From contig ML996704.1 in assembly GCA_010356995.1 (NCBI GenBank), positions 702,461 through 766,460 on the forward strand: a DNA stretch of 64,000 bases, written 5' to 3'. The notes under the pieces were generated by a model. That model worked only from the letters and a program-made list of their open reading frames with translations, was not told the origin of the DNA and ran no database searches. The position numbers and the translations under genes are program-made. This document shows, one piece after another, positions 10,729 through 21,733 of the stretch (the stretch's first letter is position 1; each line of letters begins with the position of its first letter). The stretch comes from Trichodelitschia bisporula. Taxonomy: Eukaryota; Ascomycota; Dothideomycetes; Phaeotrichales; Phaeotrichaceae.

Positions 10729-12731
10729 CTACATCCCCTTCTTCATCTTCGCCAAAACACTAGGATCCACACTCACCGGCTTCTTCTCCCCACTCTTCCC
10801 CTTCATCCGGGCCAACATCTCGGGATCGATATCCACCGGCTTCGGCGTCTTGCCCTTCATTTGGGACAATACCGCGGGATCGATATTCACCGGCTTCGCC
10901 CCCGCGCCCGCCTGACTGGTTCCCTTGGCCACTTTCGGCGCACCCTTCCATGCCCCCGTTGTGACTGGCCGTGCGGGCGGAATGGTGTATTTCTGCCGGC
11001 CTACCCGGCCCGTCCCCGCGGGGCGCGGGGCTTCTGACGCTGCCCGCGGGGCGGGTGGGCGGGATGCTTTTTGAGCTACGGGGGCGGAGATGACGGAGGC
11101 GGCTTTGGGGGGTGCCCGGGATGAGGCGGGAGGTGGTTTGCGGGCAGGTTGGGTGGGTGGTTTGGCCTTTGCGGGAGCGGAGGGTGCGCCGGTGGGTTTC
11201 CCTGCGGCGGCGCCTGTAGGTTTGCCTACGGCTGGGCCGCCGGACATGCCGGGCATGCCGTCGAGCATCGGGCGCAGCGCGGCGAGGTACTCCTGGAGCA
11301 TGTCGCGCTGAGCAGGGGCGGGCGTTTTATTCGCGTCTTTTGCGGGGGCCGTTGCCTTGGATGCAGGGCGTTTCTCAAGCTTTGATGGCTGGGCCGAGTT
11401 GTCGTCGCGGGTACCCGTAAGTGCGCCCTTCCCCTTCGCCGCATCCTGTAGCATCTCCGCCAGGGCCTTCGGATCTGCGCCCCCACCCGCCATGCCCAGC
11501 ACCGCGCCCACCGCCGTCAGCGGCGCAAAAATCGCCAGAAACTCCTCCATGCGGTTCGGGCGGATATCCGTCTCTATAACGCGGGCCGGACACGGCTTTG
11601 GATTGGGTTTGGTGAGCCACAAAGAGTCGGAGGGGAATTTGTTGTGCCGCGCAAAGTGCTCGAGCATGTAGTCTTTCTCGCGCCAGCGGTTGCGCAGCCA
11701 GAGTGCGAAGGCGTCGTCGTTATCGATGGGGATGGAGGAGATGCGGAAGCGCCGGAAGTGCATGTTTACGGATTTTGGGGGGCGGCCTTCGAACATGCTG
11801 CTGCGAAGGGTGAAGATGTCTTGCCCGTATTGGCCTTCCCTGTCGGGGGGTTAGCTTTTGGGGGGACGGGGGAGATGGGGGGCGTACGGGATGCCTTCGT
11901 AGCCGATTGTCACGTCGTACAGCCACTCGGTACTCCTTCGCAGATTCTGCAGGCTGAATTGCAACCCCTTACTCCGGGGCAAGAGGACGTGTTTCATGTC
12001 CTGCAGGCCCTGCTTGTCGGCCCAACGCTTACTCGCCGCTCTCGTCTCCTTCGCGAGATTCGTGCCCTCGGGGAATATAACCAGCCACATCGGATCATCA
12101 TTATCGAGCGCCTGAAGCGCGTCGCGGAACCGCGCTTGGTCTTTCTCCCAGTCCCTGGCCAGGAAAATGAAGTTATACATCTGGGCGCCCCAGCCGACGA
12201 AAGGCACGTTTCGGAGTGCTTCCTTAAGCACAATGTAAATCGCTCCGTGCATGTTGTTCGTGTACGCCACCCACCAGAGATACAACCAGTCGGTGTACAG
12301 CTGATGATTCGCCATCAACACAATCCGATCCGGAAACCGGCACTGCAGCGTCCCATCGGCGCTGCGCGCCAATTGCTTCGGTATACTCTCATCCCCACTG
12401 ACGCGCACGACGGTCGGCGACCACCATGCTGTCATGGTAGTAATGAGCACGCCGAACGATTGCTTCGTGAACGCCATGTATGCCTGGTAGAACTTAGGGT
12501 CGATGACCTTAAGCGGCGCGCCGAGGAACTGCGTCGCATTGATTCTGCACTCGTTAGTCCGGTCCGCAGCGGGACGTGGGACACGCACGCGAGGATGCCA
12601 GATATGAACGTCGAGGCCGCGGTGAATGCGCGCTCGGCTTGTCCAACCGGGCCGACGGCGGCGCCGCCCGGTGGGGCTTTGCTGCTTAGGCCGGCGCCGA
12701 GGTCTGCGAGGGGTTTTGCGGGCGTAGTCAT
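10729..12731 (-). CDS. LPLAT-family acyltransferase with repeat tail
   Basis: Exons 12589-12731, 11888-12544 and 10729-11839 encode 636 aa. The acyltransferase core has the NHxxxxD motif (NHQLYTDW, His about 128, Asp about 133), VPFVGWGAQMY and FPEGTN (about 204-209). Then comes the C-terminal acyltransferase module with GIPEGQYGQDIFTL and GRPPKSVNMHFRRF. This matches the lysocardiolipin/lysophosphatidylinositol acyltransferase branch (yeast Cst26-like), membrane enzymes that remodel phospholipid acyl chains. Introns are 44 and 48 nt. Odd feature: about 270 extra residues of Pro/Ala/Lys-rich sequence follow, ending in three copies of a KPVxxDPxxLxxMK motif. Family members usually end near residue 400. 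Confidence 0.9.
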
Positions 12732-13088
12732 TGTGTATAGAGCATTTCTGATAAAAGAGAAGTTGAGATGCGATGGTGTTTCGACTCTCGGGGCGTGGCG
12801 GAGGACGCGGGCGTCATCGACTAGGAAGCGAAGTGTGGCACGGCAGACAAGGCTGGCCCCAGACCATCGGGCGCCGGCCATTGGCCCGCCGCCCCCGATC
12901 CGCGTCCTGTTTTCGCGGCTGACGTCAGGGCTGTGGCGGGGGCAGGGAGTGCCAATCTCTGTTCGGGGGGGATACAAACACTGCTCGCTATCTCGACCGC
13001 ACCGCCTCAGTTCTACATCTCGCATTGCTAGTCGAATTGCAAGTCTACCTATTTTACCTCTTGTCAAAGAAATTGAGCACAGCACACA
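12732..13088. promoter_or_regulatory. divergent promoter, acyltransferase / unknown gene
   Basis: The 357 bp between the two start codons must contain both promoters. No defined element is recognised. Confidence 0.5.
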
Positions 13089-13646
13089 ATGCCTGGATCC
13101 GTACAATCCCCGCGCAGCACCGTCTCGCGCACCAAGCCCTCCGGCCAACTCAACGGCGCCGTCAAGCACGCACCCAACGGAGCAAGCCATGGGCCCTTCG
13201 AAATCATGGCCGCGCGGATTGCGAACCGTGTCGCCGAGATGGCGGAGAACATGACTTTTGTCGAGCGGTACGTCCCCCCTTCCCATTATCCTCCCATCAC
13301 CCTAAAGCAATTACCCGTCACTTCCAGCCTTGCTAACACGCCCAGTTCAATGCCCTCGCCCGCCCCCCAACAGAACACCAGCCAACCCGCAAAGAAACCG
13401 CCCCGCAAGCTCGAGATCCGCCTACCAGGCCAAGGGACAGAGCACATCCGCTTCTCGGCCCCCTTTCTCGACAACACGTTGGGCAAGATGTTAGCTTTGC
13501 AGAACCGGATGTTGAAGACGGGGTCCGAGTTAGCGGCGGAGGAGAGTGTGAGCGATCAGGTGAAGCGGGAGCAGTTTGAGCAGAGTGCGGAGTTGGCGCG
13601 GATTATTGCGCTGATTTGTGCGGAGAAGGCGAGGCAGGGGGCTTAG
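13089..13646 (+). CDS. small protein of unknown function
   Basis: Spliced exons 13089-13267 and 13346-13646 give 159 aa; the 78-nt intron has donor GTACGT, branch GCTAAC and acceptor CCAG. The N-terminus is Ser/Pro-rich, followed by a helix IMAARIANRVAEMAENMTF. The C-terminal half has KLEIRLPGQGTEHIRF and a long amphipathic region EQFEQSAELARIIALICAEK. I do not recognise the family. The intron length is a multiple of three and has no stop, so the unspliced frame is open too (185 aa); the branch point and strong donor make splicing more likely. The gene shares a divergent promoter with the acyltransferase gene. Confidence 0.75.
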   Translation: MPGSVQSPRSTVSRTKPSGQLNGAVKHAPNGASHGPFEIMAARIANRVAEMAENMTFVERYVPPSHYPPITLKQLPVTSSLANTPSSMPSPAPQQNTSQPAKKPPRKLEIRLPGQGTEHIRFSAPFLDNTLGKMLALQNRMLKTGSELAAEESVSDQVKREQFEQSAELARIIALICAEKARQGA

Positions 13647-14095
13647 GGGGGGGAAGATGTGGTTTTGGGAGGAGTTGACGGCGTTGAGGGGGCTGCTGCG
13701 TTGGATTCTGCTATGTAACGAGTATCAATATCTGAATATCAACATCTGAACATCGCGATCGCGTGCCCATCTGCTTGATTCTCGCTATGCCGGTACCTCC
13801 AGCATGTACCTCCAGCATGTACCCCACGTGATATACGTCACACCCAACACAATCAGGTTTCGCCCCCTCCCCCCCGCCCACCAGCCTCACACGCAAGGCC
13901 GGCCGTCGCATTCGCCACCTCCATCCAATCTCGATCCGCCTCCACAGTCACTCCCCTAATCGAACAGTCCTCCGTCACTCAACCACTCCCTCTCAATCCC
14001 AATCTAAACCACTTCAATCCAAACCTACTCTCCCTCTCTTCCACCTCTACTCTTCCCTCTCAATTCCTTCCAAATCACTTCCCCAAAACACCATA
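13647..14095. other. intergenic, promoter of gene at 14096
   Basis: A short duplication (CCAGCATGTACCT twice, near 13799-13824) is seen, followed by a long pyrimidine-rich stretch typical of fungal promoters and 5' leaders. Confidence 0.55.
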
Positions 14096-15256
14096 ATGGC
14101 CGGAATAGTAACCAACATAATAACCAACTCCCTCTCCGGCCTCGCCGCCGGCGCCATCACTACGGCGGGCGGGTACGCAGGCGACGCCGTCAATGCAGTG
14201 GGCGATGCAATCGAAGCGAAGGGACGAGCTTACGGCGATGGTACCATCCTCAAACCCGTCCCCCACTCCCTCCAAACCCGCTAACCCCTCCCCCCCCCAG
14301 CCGTCGACCACGGCATCTCCAGCTACGCCAGCTACGTCTCCTCCTACGGCGAAGCCGTCAAGAGCGCAACCGCCCCGAACCCCGGCACCTTCTCATCACC
14401 AACACAGTACCGCATCACGGGCCCCAAGGAGCGACTCGCGCTCCCCGCGCCGAAGCAGCAGAAACTCCTCATGCCGCCACCACCCAAATCCAGCACTTCC
14501 ACTTCAACCGTCAAACCCAAAACCGCGGCCAAAACCACCGTCAGCACCGCAAAAGCCTCCAGCAAGCATCCTATCAAACCATTCACCCCCCCAAAACCAG
14601 GTACCACAGCCCTAACAGCAGCAAACCTCTCCCGCGTCCCGAACAAACCCAAACCCTTCCCCACGCAAGCCGCCCTCCCCTCCACCATCGCCCCCTCAAG
14701 CTCCATCTCCACCCGCCCTCGCCCTGCGAATACGAAACCCGCGGCTGCGACCCCCTACTCCCGCGACACGCCCTACGCTCCCCCCGTAAAGAACGCCTCC
14801 GGGAAGGTAGTCCCCGCATCTGTGGCGCTGTCCCCGCATGCCAGGATGGTGCGGGACGTGCGCTCCGGAAAGGGACGCGGCAAGGCGGATTCCACCGTTG
14901 CCCGGGGCGTGCGCGAAGGTGGCGGGCACATCCCACTCGGAAGTTTGGCTGGCGTTGGACAGAAGGGTGGGGCGGGGGCGCCGAAGAAGGCGACTAGTGT
15001 GGTGAATAAGACGGCGGGGAGTACCGTGGGGAAGAAGGATGCGTATCCCGGGCCTCGGCGCGAGGGCGGCAAAGTCGATTTTCTGGGCGTCGGGTTCGGG
15101 GATCAGAAGAGTGTTGTTGGTAAGGCTGGTCCCGCCGGGAAGGCGCCCAGCGTGGTCGCTAAGGCTGGCGCTCCCGCCCGGAAGGCTGGCAGCGTGGTCG
15201 GTGGGAAGGCAGGGAGCGTGGCGAAGAGCGCGGGGGGCGGGGTGAACTTCTTCTAG
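14096..15256 (+). CDS. low-complexity protein with Gly/Ala-rich N-terminus and repeat tail
   Basis: Exons 14096-14240 and 14301-15256 encode 366 aa across a 60-nt intron (GTACCA donor, CTAAC branch). The first about 50 residues (GLAAGAITTAGGYAGDAVNA and on) resemble small fungal proteins with repeated GN/AG amphipathic helices. The middle is Ser/Thr/Pro/Lys-rich and disordered. The tail consists of repeats on the theme SVVGKAGPAGKAP / SVVAKAGAPARKAG / SVVGGKAG, ending in GGGVNFF. No enzymatic motif is visible and function is unknown. The 3' end of the gene is duplicated immediately downstream (15382-15597). Confidence 0.75.
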
Positions 15257-15381
15257 ACGTGTTATTGCTGTTATATTCGGCGTTTGGCAGGCGTAGTGTA
15301 TGTTAGGTCTCAAGGCCAGCCCGTTCAATCACTTCATCCCATCACGCACGTAGTGTCAACCCCCTCCATTCCCCTAACCCG

Positions 15382-15597
15382 CACCGAGGGCGGAAAGTCG
15401 GCGTGGGGTTCGGGGATCAGAAGAGTCTGGTCGGTGGTAAGGGGCCGAGCGTGGTAGGAAAGGCTGCCGCTCCCATCGGTAAGGCGGGGAGCGTGGTCGG
15501 CCGCACAGCCGGTCCCGCCGGGAAGGCCCCGAGCATCGTCGGCGGCAAGGCCGGTAGCGTGGCGAAGAGTGCGAGAGGTGGCGTGAATTTCTTCTAG
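15382..15597 (+). pseudogene. tandem duplicate of the 3' end of the preceding gene
   Basis: The frame ending at 15597 reads VGFGDQKSLVGG and then SVVGKAAAPIGKAGSVVG, ending KSARGGVNFF, which mirrors the last about 60 codons of the gene at 14096-15256. It has no ATG, and its left junction is frameshifted relative to the parent. Similarity continues past the stop into the 3' flank (tcaatcc-like and ggcgtt-like stretches in both). It looks like a segmental tandem duplication; a role as an alternative terminal exon is possible but not shown. Confidence 0.75.
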
Positions 15598-15758
15598 GCT
15601 CGATCTGTTAGTTCTAGTCGGCGTTCGGGGGCGTACTTAGGTCGCAATGCCAGTCCCATTCAATCCATTCAATCCCATTGCAACGTACAATAGGAACCCG
15701 CCTCCGCCTCCCCCCCCCCCCCGCTCCCCAAGCACGCATGATGGAGGCATGTCCTTAG

Positions 15759-15905
15759 ACGTGCATTCAAATAGCGTACATCCGTAAAGTGAGGGGTTTG
15801 ATGGAAGATGGAGTAAGAGAGAAGAGAGAAGAGGCTCGTGGACTGAATGTACGATGTGGCGATAGCTTCCTTTGTTACCTTCCTTACTCTGGTGAGCACG
15901 TCACC
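15759..15905 (+). repeat. dispersed repeat, copy A
   Basis: A stretch with AGAAGAGGCT, ACGATG and CTTCCTTTG followed by CCTTCCTTA matches a second copy at about 19619-19770 in the same order and orientation, at roughly 70 percent by eye. The pair flanks the Gyp7-like gene. Confidence 0.5.
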
Positions 15906-16318
15906 GTCGGCACTCCCATTCCTAGTAAGTACAGTACGTCACCGTGTTCCATCTACCATGACCCTCGGTCCTTCCTACGAGTAGAATGCTCCTTGCAGCG
16001 GTATATATGTAGTTGCAGGTACGTCTGCCTGAATGCCTGGTTTTCATCGTGTCCACATCTGATGTAGACATATATATTCAATTTAACCTCCAGTGCGGTT
16101 CCCGAAGGTCCATGCAGAGGGCAGCAATGAGCTAGCCAGCTAAGCTAGATATAACGATTGTATTTAACTCTCGAGAGTCTCTTCCTCGCTACAACTCTGT
16201 CTTTACCTCAATTTTCAGTACTATAGTTGCATTCGTATCGCTGTGAGCCTTTGCTCCCATCAACATCAACCCACCCCAACGCCATCCGTCCAAAATCCAA
16301 CCCACCCTCTTAAACACA

Positions 16319-19095
16319 CTACCTCACCCTCCCCCCATGCTTCTGCACATCCCCCTTCTCCAGCTTCACCACCTTCCGACTCAACAAGCCCCTCAACTCC
16401 GGACTAACCACCTTAACCCTCTTCCCCTCCTCCTCCTTCCCATCCCCAGCCTCATTCCCAGCACCAACCTTGCCCTTGCCCTTCGCCGGTCCGGCCTCTA
16501 CGCCACTCGATGCCCCTCCGGCCCGAGAGGCAATGGAGCCTGCTTTCGCGGCCTTGAGCGCGGCGTTGGACTTCCCGTCGTCGCTGGATTTAGGTGAAGT
16601 AGGGGCGGGCAGGCGGCGTCGGGCCGTAGAGGGTGGAGGGAGCGGATTCTTCTGATCCAGCGCGGCGACGGTGCGTTGGAAGCGGTTGAAGAGGGCTTCG
16701 GCGCGGGAAAGGGTGGAAGGGAGGTCGATTGTGTTTGACAACTCATTGACTGTAGGCAAGGGGTGTTAGCGGGGACATTCAGAACGCGACAAGGAAACAT
16801 ATAGACGCGAAAGGAAAAGAGGCCCAGCATACCATATTTCAGCACCTCATCAAAATGCTGCAAATGCTGCATAATGACATCGCGATGCTTCTCGAGAATG
16901 GCAAGCGCGACGAAGAGATGGAAGTTGGCGCTCAGATAGTCGGTCCAGAGGACTTCCCACAGCCTCAGCACGTCGGGCCACTCGAACTCGCGCTTGTACC
17001 ACACGAGCAGCATGCGGAAGAAGAAGAAGAAATTCGTGGAATCGGCTTTTTGCAGGTGGAGATAGAGCGCCGGGTCGAGGAGTTGGACTAGGTGATCCAG
17101 CGTCAGCAACTGGAGGCGCATGCCGGACTGGTCGCGGAGAAAATTGCGTTCCTGTTTATGTTAGAGAAGATGGGATAGGAGGGGAGGCGGAGACGCACCA
17201 TACGCTCCATGAACCCAACGAAGCCCCAAAAGGCAACGGCATCGTCCTGCACGATGGCGTAGATGGGCGCGAGCAGGTCGCTCATACCCTGCACGTAGCC
17301 GAGCTCCTTGTTATACTCGTTGTACGTCAGGAGCATATCTTTCATCTGCTCGAGATGCACATTCGTGCCCGCGTCCACGAAGGGCGAGTCCGGGTCCGGG
17401 TGCGGGATGTCTTCCCCCGCGAAGAGGGGGATGTGTCTGTCTGTGCGATGGACGTCCTTTTCTACCGCGCGGACCCCGACGAATGGGACACGTCAGTCTA
17501 GGTTCTTCTTCATGAGAGATACTGGAGAGAGGCTTACCGATGCGATTCTTCTGTTCGCGCCACCATTCCATCTCCTCCTCCGGCCCAGCACCCTCAATCA
17601 TCCTCTCCCACCACGCCCCCTTAAGCCGTATGTACTCGTCGCGCTTACTATTCATAACCGCAGTCCTCTCCTCCCGCGAACTATCCCACTCATACACGCC
17701 CAGCAAGAAAAGCCACGCCTCTTTCCTCACCCCGTCATCCGCATCCAGTCCCCCATGGAAAACCCTCTCCTTGACCTCATCCGGCGTGACCTGCAACCTG
17801 CCCTCTGTGTCAAACCACGCCTCCCACTCCCCCATATCAACCGACTTCCGCCGCTCCGTCCCTTTGCTGGTGCTCACGTCCAGCAGTTCGAACTCGCCGA
17901 CACCTGTATCCTCCATCTCGAGCACATCCCTCGCCGTCCAGATCCTTGCATCCCGCTCCCGCTCACTCTGCTCCGCCATCCCCATCGCCCAGCGCGCGAG
18001 ATAAATCCTTGCACTGTCAAACTCCTCCGACAGCGTCTGCACCTCCGGCGTAGCAATCAGCCGGCGCACCTGGGGGGGCAGTTTCGGGTTCTCGGCCACG
18101 GCCTGTGCGGTCCGGCGTGTAAACGTCGTGACTTGCGACAGCTTCTCAAGGATGTTCCAGCGTGTCTCCTTGACGAACTTGGTGAACGGGTCCATGGCGC
18201 CGTCCTGGGGCCCGCTCGCTCCCCCGGCTCCACCCTTCGGTGCCTCCGTAACTGACCCCTTGCGGTTCTTATCCACGCCATCCACGGCCGAAAAACCCCG
18301 GCGATCACCCTCCGTCGGCTCGATGAGGTACGTATTCGGATCCGCGCCCGCGCGCTCAACGCGCACATACCGCTTCAACCAGCGCAGCACCTCATCTCCA
18401 CCCCAAAACATGCCGCTCTCGCCCTGGAACGGGTCGAAGCTCTCCCGCATAAGCCGGCGCCTTTGTAGAATCGTGCTCTGGCATTCCGAATCGTGGAAAA
18501 AGAGTGCGGGGAACGAATCACCAGCGCGTGTATTAATGACTACGCTCCCGAACCACCACCCGATACTCGGCGGCCGCACGAGCAGGCTGTACACCTGAGA
18601 GACGGGGATGGCGAAGGCGTAGGTGCCGTGGCCTGTTGCGGGGGAGGACACGGTGATGGGCGGGGCGGGGACGAGGTAGGTTTGTTTTGGGGGGGAGGAC
18701 GTGTCGCTGAGGTCGACTTTGACGTATGTGTCGTAGGCATCACCTAAACACGACTCGGGGACCCAGGCTAGGAGGAGATCGGAGGGTGCGGACGCTGTAG
18801 GAGCGGAAGAGGAAGATGTGGGACGCGAGCCTGGTGCGGATTTTTGTTGGATGAGGGCGATGAAGCCGGGGATGTTATCTTTGGCGGAGGGGGAGGGGTG
18901 GATGTAGACCTAGACTGTTAGGAGACGAATGGAGACGAATGGAGACGAGAGATGGCGTACTTTGCTCTTCGTGTACAGTAGCTTGACGCCCCGGCCCGTC
19001 TTCGTGTGGCGGATGGTGTTGTACTCGCCCTCATCATCGTCAGACATAGCGTAGAAGGAAGCCGTTGGTGACGGCGGTGATTCGGCGTTGGTCAT
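16319..19095 (-). CDS. Gyp7-like TBC domain Rab GTPase-activating protein
   Basis: Five exons (18961-19095, 17538-18909, 17199-17461, 16833-17151, 16319-16749) encode 839 aa; introns are 51, 76, 47 and 83 nt and every junction keeps frame. The N-terminal part (about 20-200) has a domain-like region with GVKLLYTKSKV and later IGWWFGSVVINTRAG, as in Gyp7 relatives. The TBC domain starts near 415 with RKEAWLFLLGVYEW; the arginine finger is in IEKDVHRTDR (Arg about 508) and the glutamine finger in YVQG (Gln about 560). Both catalytic residues are present, so it should stimulate GTP hydrolysis by a Rab, by family analogy Ypt7 at the vacuole. The C-terminus is a basic, low-complexity tail. Confidence 0.92.
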
Positions 19096-20055
19096 TCTTC
19101 GTGCTAACAGAAAACGAGAAGCAGAAGGAGATCAAGTGTTGATGTTGAGAGCAGAAGCTGAGCTCATGACCTGAGCAAGAGGGTGGTTGTAAGACAATGG
19201 CCAAACGGGTGACCAAAGCCTGGTGGGCGATGACGCTGGTCACGCCTCCTCTCGTCTGTCCGAAGCGCGGGGGGGCGGGGCTGAGCGATGGTGGGGGGGC
19301 AAGACGCGCGGCGTTCGGGTAGGCAGCCACTTTAACGGGATGGCGATTGGGTTCGAACGGCGGGGGTGGTGCAGGAGGACGTCGATGAGCAATCGGTGGT
19401 ACAGTATCGTGTGTTTATTTCGTGATAATTGCTTAGATGGATTAAAATGGGGACAATGGCTTACCGGCGCTTTAGGCCTCGGCGTGGTGAGTGTGCTCAG
19501 AGTGACGGAATCCTTTGTGCATACTCCTGAGATAGGCGCTTCGTCCCCCTCATCTAGAACTACGCTGTAAACAAGTTGGGTCTGGCCCGTCAAGCTGATG
19601 GGAGAAGAGCTCTAGTTCTAGCACGTGCAATGGCATCTGTGTAAACTCAAGATTATAGTAGAAGACAAAGAGAGAGATAGAAGAAGAAGAAGAGAGGAAG
19701 AGGCTCTCGAGACTTAAATACACGATGCCAAGTATCCTCCTTTGCTCCCTTCCTTCTATCATGCGCTCATTACGGATGTACATCATGTCCCTTGGTATGT
19801 ACCTTCCTGACATAACAATGCTCCCTCAATGTCCACCCCACGAGCCATAGCACACGAAGAACGAGAACGCTCGAGTAAAGCAGAGCTCATATTATCGCTC
19901 CATAGACGCAATCAAAGCGGCAAGCGTAATCATGTACCATCGTGGCCCCGCATGCCCAGCGCCCCAAGGCCACAGAAACTCCGGCGCTCAACTCCCAATC
20001 GCCCAAACTCCATGCTCCCCAGTGACATTCAGGCTCAAACGACAACTCCAATCCC
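19096..20055. other. intergenic with repeat copy B
   Basis: This is the promoter side of the Gyp7-like gene and the 3' side of the Mso1-like gene. It contains repeat copy B; no gene is supported. Confidence 0.5.
19619..19770 (+). repeat. dispersed repeat, copy B
   Basis: Collinear with the copy at 15759-15905: GGAAGAGGCT, ACGATG, CTCCTTTG and CCCTTCCTT occur in the same order. Homology is judged by eye only. Confidence 0.5.
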
Positions 20056-20919
20056 TCATCTCATCGGCTTCGGCCCGCTCGGCAACCCCATGCGTCCACT
20101 AGTCGGCCTCACCCCTCCCTGCTGTCCCGCATCATACCCGCCCTGCGCCCCTGCCCGACCAGCATATCCCCCTCCACTCCCATACTCCTGCCCCCCTCCC
20201 CACTGCGCCCCCCCCACCGGCGTCCCACCCTGTCTAGCAGGCGGCGCAAACCTCCCCCCTCCCTCAAACCCTCCACCCGCCGCACTCCCCACACTCGCCT
20301 GACTAGGCGTCGGGCTCGTCGTCCTCCCGGCGCCCCACAACCGCGCCTTAAGTCTATCCTTATTACTCCCGGTCCCGGAACTAGTCGGCGGGCTCGGGTC
20401 CTCGCTGAACCGACTAGACACCGACGTCTGGCTTTGGTAACTGCCCGCGCGCTGGCTTGGCAGCAACCTCGCACTCAGACCTCCCTCCGAGCCGCCCTGC
20501 GCCGCTTGCGCGCGCAGCCCGCCGGGACGCAGGGACGCAGGGACGGAGGGCTGGGCGGGCGGTGTAGGTACTGGCTTGGGCGAGTCCCAGAGATCGGACA
20601 GACCGCCGGCGCGGCCGGAGCCCCAGCGTGCGGGGGGCTGCGCGGGCTGTTGCTGCGCATACTGGGGCGCTTGCTGCTGGAGAGCCGGATTCGAGGAGAC
20701 CATTTGGATTGGGGCGGGGGCCTTGGGGTCCGGTGGCAGCCAGTCCGGGAACGGCCGGCCCTTTTCGGTGTAGTAGGCGCGGAGGACGCGGGAGATATGC
20801 GAGTCGTCTTCGGTGTCGCCGTCGGCTTCGGAGGAGATGAGCTGCCGGCGGAGATTGTTGTATTTGGAGGAGGTTTGGGTGAGGAGGGAGGAGAAGAAGG
20901 AGGAGGAGTTGAGGTTCAT
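20056..20919 (-). CDS. Mso1-like Sec1-binding protein
   Basis: A single exon encodes 287 aa. The N-terminal 70 residues contain SSLLTQTSSKYNNLRRQL, DGDTEDDSHISRVLRAYY and KGRPFPDWLPPDPKAP, the signature of the Mso1 Sec1-binding domain. In yeast Mso1 binds the SM protein Sec1 at exocytic sites and promotes vesicle docking and SNARE assembly. The rest is disordered, rich in Gln, Pro, Ser and Gly, with a C-terminal Gly-rich part, as is usual for fungal members. No membrane segment is visible. Confidence 0.88.
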   Translation of the reverse strand: MNLNSSSFFSSLLTQTSSKYNNLRRQLISSEADGDTEDDSHISRVLRAYYTEKGRPFPDWLPPDPKAPAPIQMVSSNPALQQQAPQYAQQQPAQPPARWGSGRAGGLSDLWDSPKPVPTPPAQPSVPASLRPGGLRAQAAQGGSEGGLSARLLPSQRAGSYQSQTSVSSRFSEDPSPPTSSGTGSNKDRLKARLWGAGRTTSPTPSQASVGSAAGGGFEGGGRFAPPARQGGTPVGGAQWGGGQEYGSGGGYAGRAGAQGGYDAGQQGGVRPTSGRMGLPSGPKPMR

Positions 20920-21733
20920 GGTTGGGGGGTGGGGGGCGATGGGTGTGCTTCAGTGCGAGGGAAAGGGTAGGCCGTGGCACAGGCGTGAGGGTTTGGTTGA
21001 GTACAGGTACGAGTTGTGTGTAGCGGGTTGCTGTAGAGGTGGTGAAGAAGTTGACTTGTGAGTTGGTACAAGTGCTGCAGTGTGTTGTGACCTTGGTTCC
21101 GTCGCCCCGCAAAACGCTACCAAGCTCGCTAGTCCGCTTTTGGGCGGACACCTGAGGCATCCGGAGATACCAGCGCCACTCGACCTCATCATATAACTCA
21201 ACCTCTGCCATCCAATACTGAAGTCACTGCACCTCAAACCCGAAATTCTCTAACATCTCATTCATATAAAAACCATCGACTGGAGACAAGGCTCCCTTTG
21301 CAACGCAGGAACGAGGCCAGCAACAATCCATCCATCAATGGGAAGGATTTTAGTGGACGGGCACGCGTGGGAGGCTGTCCACTCTGAAGCCTATTCGTCC
21401 TGTCTTCGCCGCGCAGCCTTGCAGCTCTCTCCGGGCGTAAAGTGCGGCTGTGAGGGTGGGGCATGCAGGTTGTATCACAATGCCATCGCCTCGAAGTCGC
21501 AGAGAGACTCAACGAAGCAGGATGACGTCCTTTCGTAGCTCCTCCGCCGTCAACAGGCGTTTTACCGCCATGAAGCCGATATCCCATCTCATACAGCACG
21601 TTCACTTCAAGTCATCCCATTATTAATATCACCTCTTCATCGCCCCTCCCACCAGCGCTCCACGTTCTCGCGCCGGCAGCCCACGGTTCCTCATTCTTCA
21701 TTATACAACCCACCCCCCCCACCCCCCCTCCCA
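20920..21733. other. intergenic, nothing recognised
   Basis: It holds the Mso1-like gene promoter at its left and the 3' flank of the MFS gene at its right. I see no gene or repeat. Confidence 0.5.

Larger units (their letters stand above)
15257..16318. other. intergenic with duplicated tail and repeat copy A
   Basis: Besides the duplicate at 15382-15597 it contains a 13-C homopolymer near 15710-15722 and one copy (about 15759-15905) of a dispersed repeat. The rest is AT-richer and without supported coding sequence. Confidence 0.55.

Noticed and set aside
11644-13254. 536-codon plus-strand frame
   Set aside because: It lies antisense over the well-supported acyltransferase gene and has no domain; a shadow frame.
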